Shown: positions 54,282 to 64,000, counted from the first letter of the stretch. The stretch is 64,000 bases of DNA from Desulfobacteraceae bacterium (GCA_013003715.1 JABDIN010000094.1:25552-89551); one strand, 5' to 3'. Notes: a model not told the origin generated them from the letters alone. Numbers and translations are program-made.

Positions 54282-55013
54282 TCATTTCGGCATATAGTCA
54301 TACCGGACATTATGTATGGCTCTGAATATATTTCCTTTCACTTTAGTATTGCCTCGGTAAAGGCTTTCCAATATTTTTTTAACGTCATTTCTTTTCGACG
54401 TCGGTGCTGTCGGACAGGGATTCTTGAAAATCGGGAATTTTGCGCTTTCGGCGAAATTCCGGATCGTGGCCTCATCCGTAAAGGCCAAGGGGCGAATGAT
54501 GGTAAGTTCGCCACCAAAAATTTCCTGGGCCGGCATCATGGTTGATATTTCTCCGCCATAGCACATATTGATGAGCAGCGTTTCGATGATGTCGTCTTTA
54601 TTATGGCCCAAGGCAATTTTATTGCATCCCGTTTTCGCCGCCATCTCGAACAGCCGTTTTCTTCTCATCCGAGCGCATAAAAAACATGGATTTTCTCGAT
54701 TCTCGAGGCTATGGCTGACCAGCCCATAGTTCGTATATACCACCGTCAAATGATATCCATTGTTCTCACAATAATTTTTTAATGACTCAGTGAAACCACC
54801 GGGAAAACCCAGGTCGACATGCACAGCAACCAGTTCGTAGTTCAATGGGATACGAGGAAGCCGCTCGGCAAGCATCCACATGAGGGTCAAACTGTCCTTA
54901 CCGCCGGAAAGGCCGACAAGGATTCGATCACCATCCGAGATCATGTTGTAATGGTGGATCGCTCTGCCAAGATTCCGATTCAATGCCTTAAAATTTCGAG
55001 TACGCCGCGGCAA
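54282..55013 (-). CDS. ttcA: TtcA-type tRNA 2-thiolation enzyme
   Basis: A 243-residue PP-loop ATPase of the TtcA/TtuA class that makes 2-thiocytidine at tRNA position 32 with an Fe-S cluster. The ATP motif VGLSGGKDSLTLMW (residues ~33-45), the Cys pair CFLCARMRRKRLF and a third CPT (FKNPCPTAPTSKRN) are present. The N-terminus is short. The start is TTG 55013; no ribosome site is evident. It lies 22 bases after rpoZ. Confidence 0.86.
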   Translation of the reverse strand: MPRRTRNFKALNRNLGRAIHHYNMISDGDRILVGLSGGKDSLTLMWMLAERLPRIPLNYELVAVHVDLGFPGGFTESLKNYCENNGYHLTVVYTNYGLVSHSLENRENPCFLCARMRRKRLFEMAAKTGCNKIALGHNKDDIIETLLINMCYGGEISTMMPAQEIFGGELTIIRPLAFTDEATIRNFAESAKFPIFKNPCPTAPTSKRNDVKKILESLYRGNTKVKGNIFRAIHNVRYDYMPK

Positions 55014-55035
55014 TGGCTTATATATGCTGTGAAGG

Positions 55036-55239
55036 TTATTTTTTTTCAGTATCGGAATTATCTACGACTTTTCCGGCGGCTATTTCCCTGAGCGACACAA
55101 CGATATCTTCATTTTTAGGTGAACTGACAAGGTATTCCGAGCCTTCTCTGATCTGCCGAACACGTTTGGCAGCCATGTGAACCAGTTTGAATCGATTGGG
55201 TACCTTTTTGAGACAATCTTCTATGGTTATTCTTGCCAC
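55036..55239 (-). CDS. rpoZ: RNA polymerase omega subunit
   Basis: A 67-residue omega protein with ARITIEDCLKKVPNRFKLV, AAKRVRQI, and NEDIVVSLREIAAGKV. It helps RNA polymerase assembly and ppGpp binding. The frame can be read from TTG 55251, but GGAGG lies five bases before GTG 55239, which gives the family's normal VARITIEDC start. It lies 33 bases after greA, and both act with RNA polymerase. Confidence 0.95.
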   Translation of the reverse strand: MARITIEDCLKKVPNRFKLVHMAAKRVRQIREGSEYLVSSPKNEDIVVSLREIAAGKVVDNSDTEKK

Positions 55240-55272
55240 ATTATCCTCCAAATCATATTTTAAATTCGAAAA

Positions 55273-55740
55273 CTACAAAATTGCTATGAGCTCATAGGCC
55301 CTTTTACCACCAGGTGCCTGCAACACAATTTCATCACCAGGTTTCTTGCCGATGATAGCCTCGCCCAATGGACTGGAAACTGAAATCCGACCTTCGTCTA
55401 TATTCGATTCATCCGGACCGACCAATTGGTATTCATTCTCTTCACCGGTATCTAAATTTTCAAGCAGCACCCTGCAGGAAAAGACGGCACGGTCTTTACT
55501 GATATTGTCCGGATCGATGATATCCGCATTACCCAATTTATAATCAAGCTCGCTGATGCGCCCTTCAACGAAAGCCTGTCGTTCCTTGGCTGCATCATAC
55601 TCGGCATTTTCCGATAAATCACCGTGGGACCTGGCCTCTTCAATGGCCTTTATCGTAATTGGTCGTTCTACTGCTTTCAGGTGCTCAAGCTCTTTCTTGA
55701 GTGATTCATAACCCTGTCTGGTTATAGGGACGCGTTCCAC
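55273..55740 (-). CDS. greA: Transcription elongation factor GreA
   Basis: A 155-residue GreA that rescues backtracked RNA polymerase. The N-terminal coiled coil runs to ~70 (VPITRQGYESLKKELEHLKAVE, IEEARSHGDLSENAEYDAAKE), the acidic tip DLSENAEYDAA is intact. The C-terminal FKBP-like domain reads EYQLVGPDESN and SPLGEAIIGKKPGDEIVLQAP. It starts with GTG, ten bases after AGGAG. It leads the greA-rpoZ-ttcA-folE2 unit. Confidence 0.96.
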   Translation of the reverse strand: MERVPITRQGYESLKKELEHLKAVERPITIKAIEEARSHGDLSENAEYDAAKERQAFVEGRISELDYKLGNADIIDPDNISKDRAVFSCRVLLENLDTGEENEYQLVGPDESNIDEGRISVSSPLGEAIIGKKPGDEIVLQAPGGKRAYELIAIL

Positions 55741-55869
55741 GATTATTAATCTCCTGTTTTTTAAGATTGGATCACGCGAGTGCCGAACGGATCCGTTTTA
55801 CTATTGCTTCTTTTCAGATAGCAGCGGCTGCACAAATCAACCATTATCGTCTAATTGAGAGTCGCCCCT

Positions 55870-56655
55870 TCAGATCGTATGTGAACTCTCTTTGTCGTCA
55901 CCATTCTCGTCTGTAGATTCATGTTTTCTTTTGATGGAATGACGAATAAAGTTGAACGGACCGGATAGTGTATAAATGACCCCGAACATGAATAATGCAA
56001 TCGAGGGTTGGGCGGCTATGAAAATGAAGATGAGTACAGCCGTAACAAGGGAATTGAAATTCATGGTCTTGAATAATTCAGGCCGCTTAAAACTATTGTA
56101 TTGTATGGAGCTGACCATGAGAAATGAGAGCAAATAAATGGTGACAAGGATGATTAGCGGATTCAACGAGTTTTCAATCCCGATCTTATGGCAGAACAAT
56201 ACCGTGACGGCACACATACCGGCACCGCCTGGAATGGGAAGGCCGATGAAGTAATCACTGCTGACGGAGCCGACCTGAGTATTAAAACGCGCGAGCCGCA
56301 AGGCACCGCAAACCACAAATAAAAAGGCGGCAAGCCATCCGATTCTTCCCAAGGGTTGTAGTGCCCATAAATAAATGAGCAGGCCGGGAGCGAATCCAAA
56401 TGAAATCAGATCAGCCAGGGAATCATATTCCACACCGAATTGACTGGTGGTTTTTGTGGCCCTTGCTATTTTACCATCCAAATTATCAAAGAGGCCGGCA
56501 ATGACGATTGAAATCGCAGCAGCCAAAAATTTCCCGTTTATAGCTGCAATTACCGCATAAAATCCGCAGAACAGATTTAACGTGGTAAACAAGTTCGGAA
56601 GTAGATAAATACCGCGTCGGAATTTATGTCTGCCGTGTGTGTCTCTCATCTTCAT
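55870..56655 (-). CDS. pssA: CDP-diacylglycerol-serine O-phosphatidyltransferase
   Basis: About 261 residues with seven or eight membrane helices. The CDP-alcohol phosphotransferase motif is DGKIARATKTTSQFGVEYD followed by SLAD. LLPNLFTTLNLFCGFYA at the start is typical of the membrane-bound type II PssA used outside enterobacteria. It makes phosphatidylserine, the precursor of phosphatidylethanolamine. ATG 56664 abuts AGGAG directly, so ATG 56655 (MKMRDTHG), nine bases on, is the better start. Psd, often next to it, is absent. About 30 charged residues end the protein. Confidence 0.92.
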   Translation of the reverse strand: MKMRDTHGRHKFRRGIYLLPNLFTTLNLFCGFYAVIAAINGKFLAAAISIVIAGLFDNLDGKIARATKTTSQFGVEYDSLADLISFGFAPGLLIYLWALQPLGRIGWLAAFLFVVCGALRLARFNTQVGSVSSDYFIGLPIPGGAGMCAVTVLFCHKIGIENSLNPLIILVTIYLLSFLMVSSIQYNSFKRPELFKTMNFNSLVTAVLIFIFIAAQPSIALFMFGVIYTLSGPFNFIRHSIKRKHESTDENGDDKESSHTI

Positions 56656-56883
56656 AGTATTCATCTCCTGGTCGTGACGATATCTTCCCGCCCCTGGTCA
56701 ACCCGTTAATGGCAGCCATAAGGATATGTATCGTTGTCCCATGGATATTGTGCGTATAAGCTTGTTATACTACCCTAAAATAATTCTCATGTCAATTCGG
56801 CAAAAGTGATACCATTCAAATCATGAATTAAAATAGGTGGTTCCTACATTCCCCGTTTCCGTGACAAAATCCTCGGAAACCAT

Positions 56884-57603
56884 TTATCTATCGTGTTTTT
56901 CTTTAATGGACGAGACTTTAATATTTTGATTTAATTGGGCATCCGATTTCCTGAGATACTGGGGACTCAGCTCTTCAAGCCGGGTAACCCGTTTATCTTT
57001 TTTCCATTGCCGGAACCCTAAAAAACCCACGGTCGCAGCACGGACCATATTATTGAAACCAGGTGCAAAATGTGCTGAACTGCCCAGTAAAGCGGTAATC
57101 TCTTGTTGATACTTGACGGCACCGTTTCCGATGAAATCACAGGGTTCACGTATTGCCTGAATCGCTTCCGCCACATCGCACACGTGTTCGGGCTGCTCTT
57201 TGATCAATACGTCATCGGACCAACGGTATCCTGCAGCGTAAACCTCATTTCGCCGTGCATCAATCACTGAATAGATTAACCGATCAGAAAAACCGGACTG
57301 CCATGCCAGGGCTTCCAGGCAAGATACCGGGATTATCTGTTTCCGGGTGGCCGCCGCCAGGCCTTTGGCCGCGCTCAAACCGATACGAAGTCCTGTGAAA
57401 CTGCCCGGCCCGCGTGTTACGGCCAACACGTCCATATCCTGGATGGATAGATTGGTCATTCGCAGCGCCGTTTCCACCAGCACCATCAGGTGTTTCGAGT
57501 GTGTCTGCCCGCTGATGTCAGTCAGCTCAGTCAGTAGATTTTCATCTTCCAACACGGCAACACTGCAGCTCTCGGTTGCCGAATCCAGTGCAAGTAGTAT
57601 CAT
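56884..57603 (-). CDS. tsaB: tRNA threonylcarbamoyladenosine synthesis protein TsaB
   Basis: A 239-residue ASKHA-fold protein with the start LLALDSATESCSVAVLED, SKHLMVLVETAL, the signature GPGSFTGLRIGLSAAKGLA and SVIDARRNEVYAAGY. TsaB is the regulatory partner of TsaD in making t6A37. The C-terminus is slightly extended and charged. No ribosome site is evident before ATG 57603. It starts 150 bases downstream of lon, in the same direction. Confidence 0.93.
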   Translation of the reverse strand: MILLALDSATESCSVAVLEDENLLTELTDISGQTHSKHLMVLVETALRMTNLSIQDMDVLAVTRGPGSFTGLRIGLSAAKGLAAATRKQIIPVSCLEALAWQSGFSDRLIYSVIDARRNEVYAAGYRWSDDVLIKEQPEHVCDVAEAIQAIREPCDFIGNGAVKYQQEITALLGSSAHFAPGFNNMVRAATVGFLGFRQWKKDKRVTRLEELSPQYLRKSDAQLNQNIKVSSIKEKHDR

Positions 57604-57752
57604 GTATCGTCAACTTGGTTCCCGGTCGATAGTTCGGATGGATCGCATCGTACAATCAGCCGGTATACAAAATTATAGGGACTCTCAAAAAAACACCGGC
57701 GACAACTCACCGGTGTCCTGTTTCAGTTCAGATACAATCCGTATTGATTTTA

Positions 57753-60209
57753 TTATATTTTACCCGGTACCGACCTGGTGGCTCGTCCGGAGCCGCTTTT
57801 TTTGACAACGGTCTTTTTTTTCGTACGGCGCTTCGGTTCTATTCTGATCAATGCATTGCTCAAGACATCATCCATGTGCTTTACGGCAATAAATTTGATT
57901 CTCCGTCTTACGTTCTTGGGAATCTCGGTTAAATCTTTGCGGTTCTTTTCAGGAATGATGATCGTGTAAATACCTGCCCTTAAAGCACCAAGGGTCTTTT
58001 CTTTCAACCCGCCAATGGGCAGCACGCGACCGCGAAGGGTGATTTCACCAGTCATGGCAATATCACTTTTCACCTGGGCATCGGATAAAGCGGAAATTAA
58101 AGCGGTGGCCATGGCAATGCCGGCAGAGGGGCCGTCCTTGGGAATAGCCCCGGCCGGTACATGAATGTGGATATCCTGGTTATCCAGTATGTTTGGTTTA
58201 ATACCATAATTTTTCATGTTGGCCCTGGCATAGCTGAGAGCGGCGCGCGCTGACTCCTGCATCACTTCCCCCACCTGTCCGGTTACGATTAAATCCCCCT
58301 TCCCGGGTATCAGGCTGGATTCAACATATAAGACCTCGCCGCCGGCCTGGGTCCATGCCAGCCCTGTGGATAATCCAACCTGGCTTTCCTCTTTATCCAT
58401 CTCCGGGTAATATTTGGGAATGCCGAGAAATGTAGGCAGATTTGTTTTCGTTATGGTGAAATCACCTTTTACGCCCTCGGCCTTTTTCCTTGCCACTTTT
58501 CGACAAAGCGAGCCGATTTCCCTTTCCAGATTTCGCAAACCGGCTTCGCATGTATATTCTGTAATCATCTGAAGCAAAGCACCTTTACTGATGGAAATCT
58601 GACGGGATTTAAGACCGTTTTCCCTGATTTGGCGAGGTATCAGATAATCGTTTGCAATATCGAGTTTTTCTTCATCCGTGTAACCGGAAAGATGTATCAA
58701 CTCCATCCGGTCCATTAACGCCGACGGAATCGTGTCAGTCAAATTAGCGGTCAGAATAAACATGACTTTGGAGAGATTGAACGGCAGGTTAAGATAATGA
58801 TCACTGAATTCAAAATTCTGTTCCGGATCTAGTGCTTCCAGCAGCGCCGAAGAAGGATCTCCCCTGAAATCAGAGCCGAGTTTATCGATTTCATCCATCA
58901 TGAAAACCGGGTTATTTGACCCGGCTTGTTTTAATCCCTGTAAGATGCGCCCCGGAAGCGCACCGATATAAGTTCTCCGGTGTCCCCGGATCTCAGCCTC
59001 ATCCCGGATACCGCCCAATGAAATACGAGTGAATCTTCGTTTCATGGCACGGGAAATCGCCTGTCCCAGCGACGTTTTGCCAACGCCGGGAGGACCGACA
59101 AAGCATAAGATAGGCCCCTTGGTATTCGGATTCAACTTGCGTACACTCAAGTATTCCAGGATTCTATCTTTTATTTTATCCAGGCCGTAATGCTCTTTGT
59201 CGAGAACCTGTTTGGCCTTTTTGATGTCAATGATATCTTTTGTGGATTTCTGCCAGGGCATTTCCACCAACCAGTCCAGGTAGGTCCTCACCACAGTTGA
59301 TTCCGCAGAATCCGGATGCATCTGTTCCAGCCGTTTGAGTTGTTTTTCCGCTTCCAGATTCGCGGTTTCGGACATTTTGGACCGTTTTATTTTTTTATGG
59401 TACTCTTCCAGTTCCTGGGTTTTTTCATCCAACTCCCCCAATTCCCGGTTGATGGCGCGCATTTGTTCACGCAAAAAGAAATCCCGCTGACTTTTTGATA
59501 TCTCATCTTTTACATCCGATTGGATTTTGGCTTGCATGGTCGACAATTCTACTTCGCGGGAGAGCAAATCGTTGACCTTTTTCAGTCGTTTCACCGGGTC
59601 AACGATTTCGATCAGATCCTGGGATTCATCGAGTTTCAGTTTTAAATTGGAAGCCACCAAATCAGCCAGTTTTCCGGGGTCTTCAATGCTGTCCAGTATG
59701 GCACCGACATCGCCGGTGAGTTCACCGCGAATGGCCAGTATCTTTTCAGAGAATTCCCGGACATTGCGCATCATGGCTTCTATTTCAATTCCCGGTACCG
59801 GCACCAGCTCTTCTTTGATGATGTCTACACGCACACGGTATAGGCTTCGCTTCCGGACATAGCTGACGATCCTTGCTTTTACGATACCTTGAACAAGTGC
59901 TTTAACACGGCCATCCGGCAATTTAAGCATACGCAGGATACGGCTGACGGTGCCGACCGTATGAATTTCATCCGGTTTCGGATTTTCAATACCCGGATCC
60001 TTCTGTGTGGCAATAAAAATAAATCTTGCTTTGGAAACTGACTCTTCGACTGCCCGAACCGACTTTTCCCTGCCAACGAAAAGCGGCAGCAGCATGTCGG
60101 TGAAAATGACAACATCTCTTACCGGCAGAAGCGGTAAAACGTTCGGTATTTCAGTATCATCGTCTTCTTCTATGATACTGATCAAATCATCCTTATCGGT
60201 TTCTCCCAT
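57753..60209 (-). CDS. lon: ATP-dependent protease Lon
   Basis: An 818-residue LonA. It has the N-terminal substrate domain ([23 protein letters not shown]), a coiled region ([17 protein letters not shown]), the AAA+ module with Walker [15 protein letters not shown] and Walker [12 protein letters not shown], and the protease domain with the Ser-Lys dyad ([11 protein letters not shown] and [14 protein letters not shown]). It degrades misfolded and regulatory proteins. The last 25 residues are basic ([19 protein letters not shown]). AGGAGATACA precedes the ATG. The gene stands alone, facing a 206-base gap to the prepilin peptidase gene. Confidence 0.97.
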   Translation of the reverse strand: MGETDKDDLISIIEEDDDTEIPNVLPLLPVRDVVIFTDMLLPLFVGREKSVRAVEESVSKARFIFIATQKDPGIENPKPDEIHTVGTVSRILRMLKLPDGRVKALVQGIVKARIVSYVRKRSLYRVRVDIIKEELVPVPGIEIEAMMRNVREFSEKILAIRGELTGDVGAILDSIEDPGKLADLVASNLKLKLDESQDLIEIVDPVKRLKKVNDLLSREVELSTMQAKIQSDVKDEISKSQRDFFLREQMRAINRELGELDEKTQELEEYHKKIKRSKMSETANLEAEKQLKRLEQMHPDSAESTVVRTYLDWLVEMPWQKSTKDIIDIKKAKQVLDKEHYGLDKIKDRILEYLSVRKLNPNTKGPILCFVGPPGVGKTSLGQAISRAMKRRFTRISLGGIRDEAEIRGHRRTYIGALPGRILQGLKQAGSNNPVFMMDEIDKLGSDFRGDPSSALLEALDPEQNFEFSDHYLNLPFNLSKVMFILTANLTDTIPSALMDRMELIHLSGYTDEEKLDIANDYLIPRQIRENGLKSRQISISKGALLQMITEYTCEAGLRNLEREIGSLCRKVARKKAEGVKGDFTITKTNLPTFLGIPKYYPEMDKEESQVGLSTGLAWTQAGGEVLYVESSLIPGKGDLIVTGQVGEVMQESARAALSYARANMKNYGIKPNILDNQDIHIHVPAGAIPKDGPSAGIAMATALISALSDAQVKSDIAMTGEITLRGRVLPIGGLKEKTLGALRAGIYTIIIPEKNRKDLTEIPKNVRRRIKFIAVKHMDDVLSNALIRIEPKRRTKKKTVVKKSGSGRATRSVPGKI

Positions 60210-60415
60210 TGTATCTCCTCATAGAACTATAAAATTAGTCTGGTATTATAAGACATTCTTTACCATTTACAATATCAATCTTGATTTTTTAGCCGATCCC
60301 ACTTATGAAGTCGGGAACCATTTTTAACAAGTAAAAATACGATTATATTCATCGAGTGCGGTTGTAGTGGACCAATTGCCTTGATTTTTATATGTAATGG
60401 GATAACTTGTGACCT

Positions 60416-61189
60416 ATGATTGATTACCTGATTGAAATTACAGCTTTTTTATTCGGACTGATTGTCGGTAGCTTCCTGAATGTCTGTATTTACAGGATTC
60501 CGGTATCACAATCCATTGTTTTCCCCGGTTCAACATGTCCCAGGTGTAAAACATCCATCCCTTTTTATGACAACATCCCGGTGTTAAGCTGGATTGCGCT
60601 TGGTGGTAAATGCAGAAATTGCCGCGCTGCAATATCCGCGAGATACCCGCTTGTGGAATTATTGGGCGGATGTGCCGCCTTATCCACCGTTATGGTTTAC
60701 GGCATTAACTATGACACCCTGATTTATTTTATTTTCATTACAGCACTGCTGACAATCACCTTCATCGACATCGACCATCGTATAATTCCCGACAGCATAT
60801 CTTTACCGGGTATCCCGCTGGGGTTTCTGGCGTCATTCATCCTGGCGGATTTGACTTACAGGGAATCACTTCTCGGTATACTGGTCGGGGGCGGTTCTCT
60901 GCTGGTTGTGGCTTATGGGTATCAGCTCCTGACCGGCAGAGCCGGGATGGGCGGTGGTGATATCAAGCTTCTGGGAATGATCGGGGCGTTCATTGGATGG
61001 AAAGGGGTCCTGTTCACCATATTCGCGTCATCGGCCCTGGGAACGCTCGCGGGCATCGTGGCCATGATCCGCACCCGCAAGGGAATGAAACTGGCGGTAC
61101 CATTCGGACCATTTCTATCCATTGCCGCCGTCCTTTATCTCTTTTTTGGCACTGATATTATAGATTGGTACTTCAACTTCTTAAAATAG
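60416..61189 (+). CDS. pilD: Prepilin peptidase (PilD/GspO type)
   Basis: A 257-residue A24 aspartic peptidase that trims and N-methylates prepilin-like leaders. The cytoplasmic loop has two CxxC pairs (CPRCKTS, CRNC) typical of bifunctional enzymes. The two catalytic Asp lie in FIDIDHRIIPD and GMGGGDIKLLGMIGAF. There are about seven membrane helices. It would process the pseudopilins of the type II secretion system whose other genes start this window, as well as any type IV pilin. The gene stands on its own. Confidence 0.94.
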   Translation: MIDYLIEITAFLFGLIVGSFLNVCIYRIPVSQSIVFPGSTCPRCKTSIPFYDNIPVLSWIALGGKCRNCRAAISARYPLVELLGGCAALSTVMVYGINYDTLIYFIFITALLTITFIDIDHRIIPDSISLPGIPLGFLASFILADLTYRESLLGILVGGGSLLVVAYGYQLLTGRAGMGGGDIKLLGMIGAFIGWKGVLFTIFASSALGTLAGIVAMIRTRKGMKLAVPFGPFLSIAAVLYLFFGTDIIDWYFNFLK

Positions 61190-61273
61190 CCCGTAAACGG
61201 CTTGATATTTTAGCTGCAACACTGCCTATTTACGATTGAAAACAACAGTTCAGCGGTTCTAAGGGACAACGAT

Positions 61274-61801
61274 ATGCTCAATTTAAATTTTATTCTTCGG
61301 TCCTCATCGACGGATCTCTTAACGCTCCTTTTACCCAAAAGTTTCCGTTTTTTTTTCCTGGTCATCGCCGGTGTGATGATGGTCGGTATCGTGAGTGACG
61401 GCGGTGGCTTGTCCGGCAATACCGGTCCCCTGGTAATTATGACCATTTGCCTGTTATGCGGTGCATATTATGAAGCCTGGTTCTTCGACCGGGGGAATAG
61501 AAAAATTGAACAACGGTTCGGCCTGATCTTTTTATTCAAACGAAAAATCATTTCAATGGATGACGTTGAAGGTGTTCAAATCAGCGGATTTACGACAGGA
61601 AGCGAAAAACCGGTTGCGACGGACAAGAAAAAGTTTTTCCAAAAAGAGTTCGTCAAGCTGACCTTGATCACCAAAATCGGAAAAATCCACGATATTGAAA
61701 CCATTTCGGGCAGAAAACACGATAAAATCACGGAAAAAGCGAGCACGATTGCCGAGTTCTGTGGTGCGCCCTTAATCACAGACAGCACCCATGGTCTGTA
61801 A
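61274..61801 (+). CDS. Conserved hypothetical membrane protein
   Basis: A 175-residue protein with two membrane helices at about residues 26-47 (FRFFFLVIAGVMMVGIVS) and 55-73 (PLVIMTICLLCGAYYEAWFF), followed by a soluble part with PH-like beta-strand pattern (IEQRFGLIFLFKRKIISMDDVEGVQIS, VKLTLITKIGKIHDIETISG). Two helices then a PH-type domain resembles bPH/DUF304-type proteins, but I do not recognise a named family. AAGGGA precedes the ATG. It may be cotranscribed with the prepilin peptidase (84 bases upstream), without known functional link. Confidence 0.72.
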   Translation: MLNLNFILRSSSTDLLTLLLPKSFRFFFLVIAGVMMVGIVSDGGGLSGNTGPLVIMTICLLCGAYYEAWFFDRGNRKIEQRFGLIFLFKRKIISMDDVEGVQISGFTTGSEKPVATDKKKFFQKEFVKLTLITKIGKIHDIETISGRKHDKITEKASTIAEFCGAPLITDSTHGL

Positions 61802-61842
61802 TCGGATAGCAACCACGTGCGCAGTCGTACTCTCACCAGGTG

Positions 61843-62841
61843 TCAGGCGGTATGCAGGAAACAGGCGACCTGATGGTCATTTCCGACCTCGGTGAGTTCA
61901 GGCAGTTCGTCCTTGCACTTGGCCATTCGCTTGGGGCACCGATCATAGAAATAACAATTCGTGCGTTTTTTATCCGGCGAAGGGACATCACCGGATAATA
62001 TAATTCTTTTTCTTGTCTTCTCAATTTGGGGGTCCGGTACAGGGGCGGCGGATAACAATGCTTCCGTATATGGGTGCAGAGGATTTTTATATAATTTCGA
62101 AGCCGGAGCGATTTCCACGATCTTTCCCAGGTACATCACGGCAATACGCGTGCTGATAAACTCGATCACCGCAAGGTCATGGGCTATGAACAGATAGGTA
62201 AGCCCCAATTCCTCCTGCAGGTCTTTCATCAAATTGAGAATTTGTGCCTGGATGGATACATCCAATGCACTTACCGGTTCATCCGCCAGAATAACTTTTG
62301 GATTAAGCGCAAGGGATCGGGCAATACCGATTCTCTGTCGTTGTCCACCGGAAAATTCATGGGGGAATCTGTTTTTAAAATAGCGTGAGAGCCCCACACG
62401 TTCCATCAGGTGATCCACTCGTGTATCAATTTCGCCCTTTTCGACTTTCAACAAACCATATTTGATATATATTTCAATTGGTTCGCTTATAATATTGCCG
62501 ACCGTCATGCGTGGGTTCAAGCTGGCGTAAGGATCCTGAAACACCATTTGCAAATTTTGGCGGACCTTCAACAATTCATTTTTAGTCAAATTAGTGATGT
62601 CCGTCCCCTCGAATATCACCTCACCGGCGGTTGGTTTGTGCAATTGAGCGATGGCACGCGCTGTGGTGGATTTCCCACACCCGGATTCTCCCACCAGTCC
62701 AAGGGTTTCGCCCTTCCTTATGGAAAAACTGATGCCGTCAACAGCACGGACCGCACCAATACGGCGTTGAAAAATGAGACCTTCCATGATGGGGAAATGC
62801 AGTTTCAGATCCTTTACTTCTATTAAAGCTTTATCCGGCAA
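61843..62841 (-). CDS. dppF: Oligopeptide/dipeptide ABC transporter ATPase, DppF/OppF type
   Basis: A 332-residue ATPase with Walker [16 protein letters not shown]-loop FQDPYASLNPRMT, signature FSGGQRQRIGIARSLA and Walker B KVILADEPVSALD. The C-terminal oligopeptide-transport extension contains the three-Cys type cluster motif (NCYFYDRCPKRMAKCKDELPELTEVG). It starts with TTG 62841, seven bases after CTGGAGG. It lies 19 bases after the DppD-type gene. With its partner, it drives peptide or nickel uptake; which substrate cannot be told. Confidence 0.93.
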   Translation of the reverse strand: MPDKALIEVKDLKLHFPIMEGLIFQRRIGAVRAVDGISFSIRKGETLGLVGESGCGKSTTARAIAQLHKPTAGEVIFEGTDITNLTKNELLKVRQNLQMVFQDPYASLNPRMTVGNIISEPIEIYIKYGLLKVEKGEIDTRVDHLMERVGLSRYFKNRFPHEFSGGQRQRIGIARSLALNPKVILADEPVSALDVSIQAQILNLMKDLQEELGLTYLFIAHDLAVIEFISTRIAVMYLGKIVEIAPASKLYKNPLHPYTEALLSAAPVPDPQIEKTRKRIILSGDVPSPDKKRTNCYFYDRCPKRMAKCKDELPELTEVGNDHQVACFLHTA

Positions 62842-62860
62842 GACGGACCTCCAGTTGTTT

Positions 62861-63835
62861 CTATTTATAGAGCCAGCAGCTCACTTTTCTATTGTTCTCC
62901 AGCTCCTTCGCCACAGGATATCGGGTTTTACAAATCTCCATTACACGATCGCATCGGGGGTAAAACGGGCAACATTCCGGCAAATTGATAAGGTTCGGCG
63001 GTTGACCTTCTATGGAAAAAAGACGGGAACGGTCTTCACTGTCGAAACGGGGAACGGAATTGAGTAAACCGATGGTATAGGGATGTTTTGGATCTTTAAA
63101 CAACAGCTCGTTCGGTGCCTCTTCAATCATCTTTCCGGCATACATAACACAGATAAAATCGCAAAACCCGGCAACTACACCCAGATCATGTGTGATTAAA
63201 ATAGTGGCCGTATTGAACTGCCGGGAAAGGTCTTTCATCAGTTCCATGATTTGTGCCTGAATCGTTACATCCAGTGCGGTGGTCGGTTCATCGGCCACCA
63301 GAACATCAGGACGGCAACTCAGGGCCATGGCAATCATCACCCGTTGGCGCATACCACCTGAAAATTGATGCGGATAGTCCCGCACTCTTTTCTCAGGTGA
63401 CGGTATACCCACCAGCTTGAGCATCTCAATGGAATGATCCATCGCCTCTGCTTTGTTCATGCCCTGATGAAGACGAAAGGATTCCATGAGTTGAGTGGAA
63501 ATTCTGAGGAAAGGATTTAACGATGTCATGGGGTCCTGAAAAATCATGGAGATATTGTTACCCCTGATTTTCCGGACGTCGTCAACCTTCATCTTCAGGA
63601 TATCCTTGCCATCGTACAAGACTTCACCACCGGCAATTTTACCCGGTGGTGTGGGAATCAGGCGCATGATGGATAAGTTGGTCACGGATTTACCGCACCC
63701 GGATTCCCCGACGATACCCAGGGTCTCTCCTCTGGCAACATCGAAGGAAACCCCATCAACGGCCTTCACAATTCCGTCATCGGTTCCGAAATAGGTTTTC
63801 AGCCCCTTAACTTGAAGAATAATGTCACGATTCAA
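62861..63835 (-). CDS. dppD: Oligopeptide/dipeptide ABC transporter ATPase, DppD/OppD type
   Basis: A 324-residue ATPase with Walker [17 protein letters not shown]-loop [17 protein letters not shown], signature [15 protein letters not shown] and Walker [15 protein letters not shown]. The C-terminal part has [20 protein letters not shown], a Cys motif of this subfamily. The gene starts with TTG 63835, and AAAGGAG lies ten bases upstream, overlapping the end of the permease gene. The two ATPases form a heterodimer. Confidence 0.93.
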   Translation of the reverse strand: MNRDIILQVKGLKTYFGTDDGIVKAVDGVSFDVARGETLGIVGESGCGKSVTNLSIMRLIPTPPGKIAGGEVLYDGKDILKMKVDDVRKIRGNNISMIFQDPMTSLNPFLRISTQLMESFRLHQGMNKAEAMDHSIEMLKLVGIPSPEKRVRDYPHQFSGGMRQRVMIAMALSCRPDVLVADEPTTALDVTIQAQIMELMKDLSRQFNTATILITHDLGVVAGFCDFICVMYAGKMIEEAPNELLFKDPKHPYTIGLLNSVPRFDSEDRSRLFSIEGQPPNLINLPECCPFYPRCDRVMEICKTRYPVAKELENNRKVSCWLYK

Positions 63836-63850
63836 TTATTTACAGCTCCT

Positions 63851-64000
63851 TTACAGCCTGTTTTTACTCTGCGGGTCAAAGGCATCACGCAGTCCGTCGC
63901 CCAGAAAGTTCATGGCAAACAGGAAAATCGTCATGGCGGCGGCGGGAAAGAACAATCGCCAGGGATAATTCTTCATGCCTTCAACCGCGTCCCCCACCAG
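63851..64000 (-). CDS. dppC: Dipeptide/oligopeptide ABC transporter permease, C-terminal end (5' part outside window)
   Basis: The last 49 codons of a leftward gene are visible. They read GMKNYPWRLFFPAAAMTIF and FLGDGLRDAFDPQSKNRL, the typical C-terminus of DppC/OppC-type permeases, including the final hydrophobic helix and the LGDGLRDALDP-like motif. The rest of the gene, and probably DppB and the binding protein, lie outside. It ends 15 bases before the DppD start. Confidence 0.88.
   Translation of the reverse strand: MVGDAVEGMKNYPWRLFFPAAAMTIFLFAMNFLGDGLRDAFDPQSKNRL

Overview
The window reads as a chromosomal, mostly housekeeping stretch from a Gram-negative, strictly bacterial genome, most likely a deltaproteobacterium (Desulfobacterota, Desulfobacterales-like). 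The evidence is a GspN-containing type II secretion operon, a macromolecular-synthesis pair dnaG-rpoD with a long lysine-rich RpoD N-terminus, FolE2 in place of a visible FolE, a YcaO-TPR protein, dynamin-like and PHP proteins, and moderate base composition. This is inference from gene content; no rRNA gene is present to fix the lineage. No prophage, CRISPR array or complete insertion sequence was found.

Layout. 1-10113 (+): the end of a type II secretion operon (gspL-M-N-C-D-E), continued by a TPR membrane protein, a PASTA-domain protein, rpe and aroQ, many of them overlapping by 1-4 bases. 10125-13325 (-): a lipoprotein subtilisin-type protease followed 3 bases later by a PrcB-like lipoprotein. 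13.6-16.5 kb: a SprT/DUF2786 protein and an AhpF-like flavoprotein, convergent. 16.5-20.6 kb: copy A of a dispersed intergenic repeat, then yvcK plus a LOG-like gene, ispD, and an HPr-like fusion protein. 20.6-26.7 kb (-): RNase P RNA, a zinc-ribbon coiled-coil protein, a Nif3-like protein, tRNA(CAU), rpoD and dnaG. 26.9-30.0 kb (-): hisA, a lipoprotein, hisB, a 129-base palindromic element, repeat copy B, and tRNA-Ala with its own promoter and terminator. 30.2-34.7 kb (+): YcaO-TPR protein, a CopZ-like chaperone and CopA. 34.7-39.5 kb (-): a four-gene cassette of two membrane coiled-coil proteins, a dynamin-like GTPase and a ParA ATPase. 39.6-44.8 kb (-): PHP protein, diguanylate cyclase and a polar amino acid ABC transporter (two permeases and a binding protein, no ATPase here). 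45.2-48.8 kb: DUF2156 protein and a membrane GAF adenylate cyclase. 49.1-53.4 kb (+): a 122-base palindrome, tex, dtd, a PBP4-type carboxypeptidase. 53.5-60.2 kb (-): folE2, ttcA, rpoZ, greA, pssA, tsaB, lon. 60.4-61.8 kb (+): prepilin peptidase and a membrane protein. 61.8-64.0 kb (-): oligopeptide/dipeptide ABC transporter genes running off the end.

Functional links. The prepilin peptidase at 60.4 kb is the enzyme the type II secretion pseudopilins would need, although it is 54 kb away. The secretin carries a C-terminal SPOR domain and the same operon encodes a PASTA protein, both of which suggest a tie between the secretion machine and peptidoglycan. Two signalling nucleotide enzymes (c-di-GMP and cAMP type) lie within 8 kb of each other.

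The most unusual material is the dynamin-ParA-membrane cassette, the HPr domain fused to an unrecognised 340-residue domain, the secretin-SPOR fusion, the protease-PrcB pair, and a group of non-coding palindromic or terminally inverted elements: two copies of a ~280-base repeat plus a 63-base remnant, and two single palindromes of about 120-130 bases.
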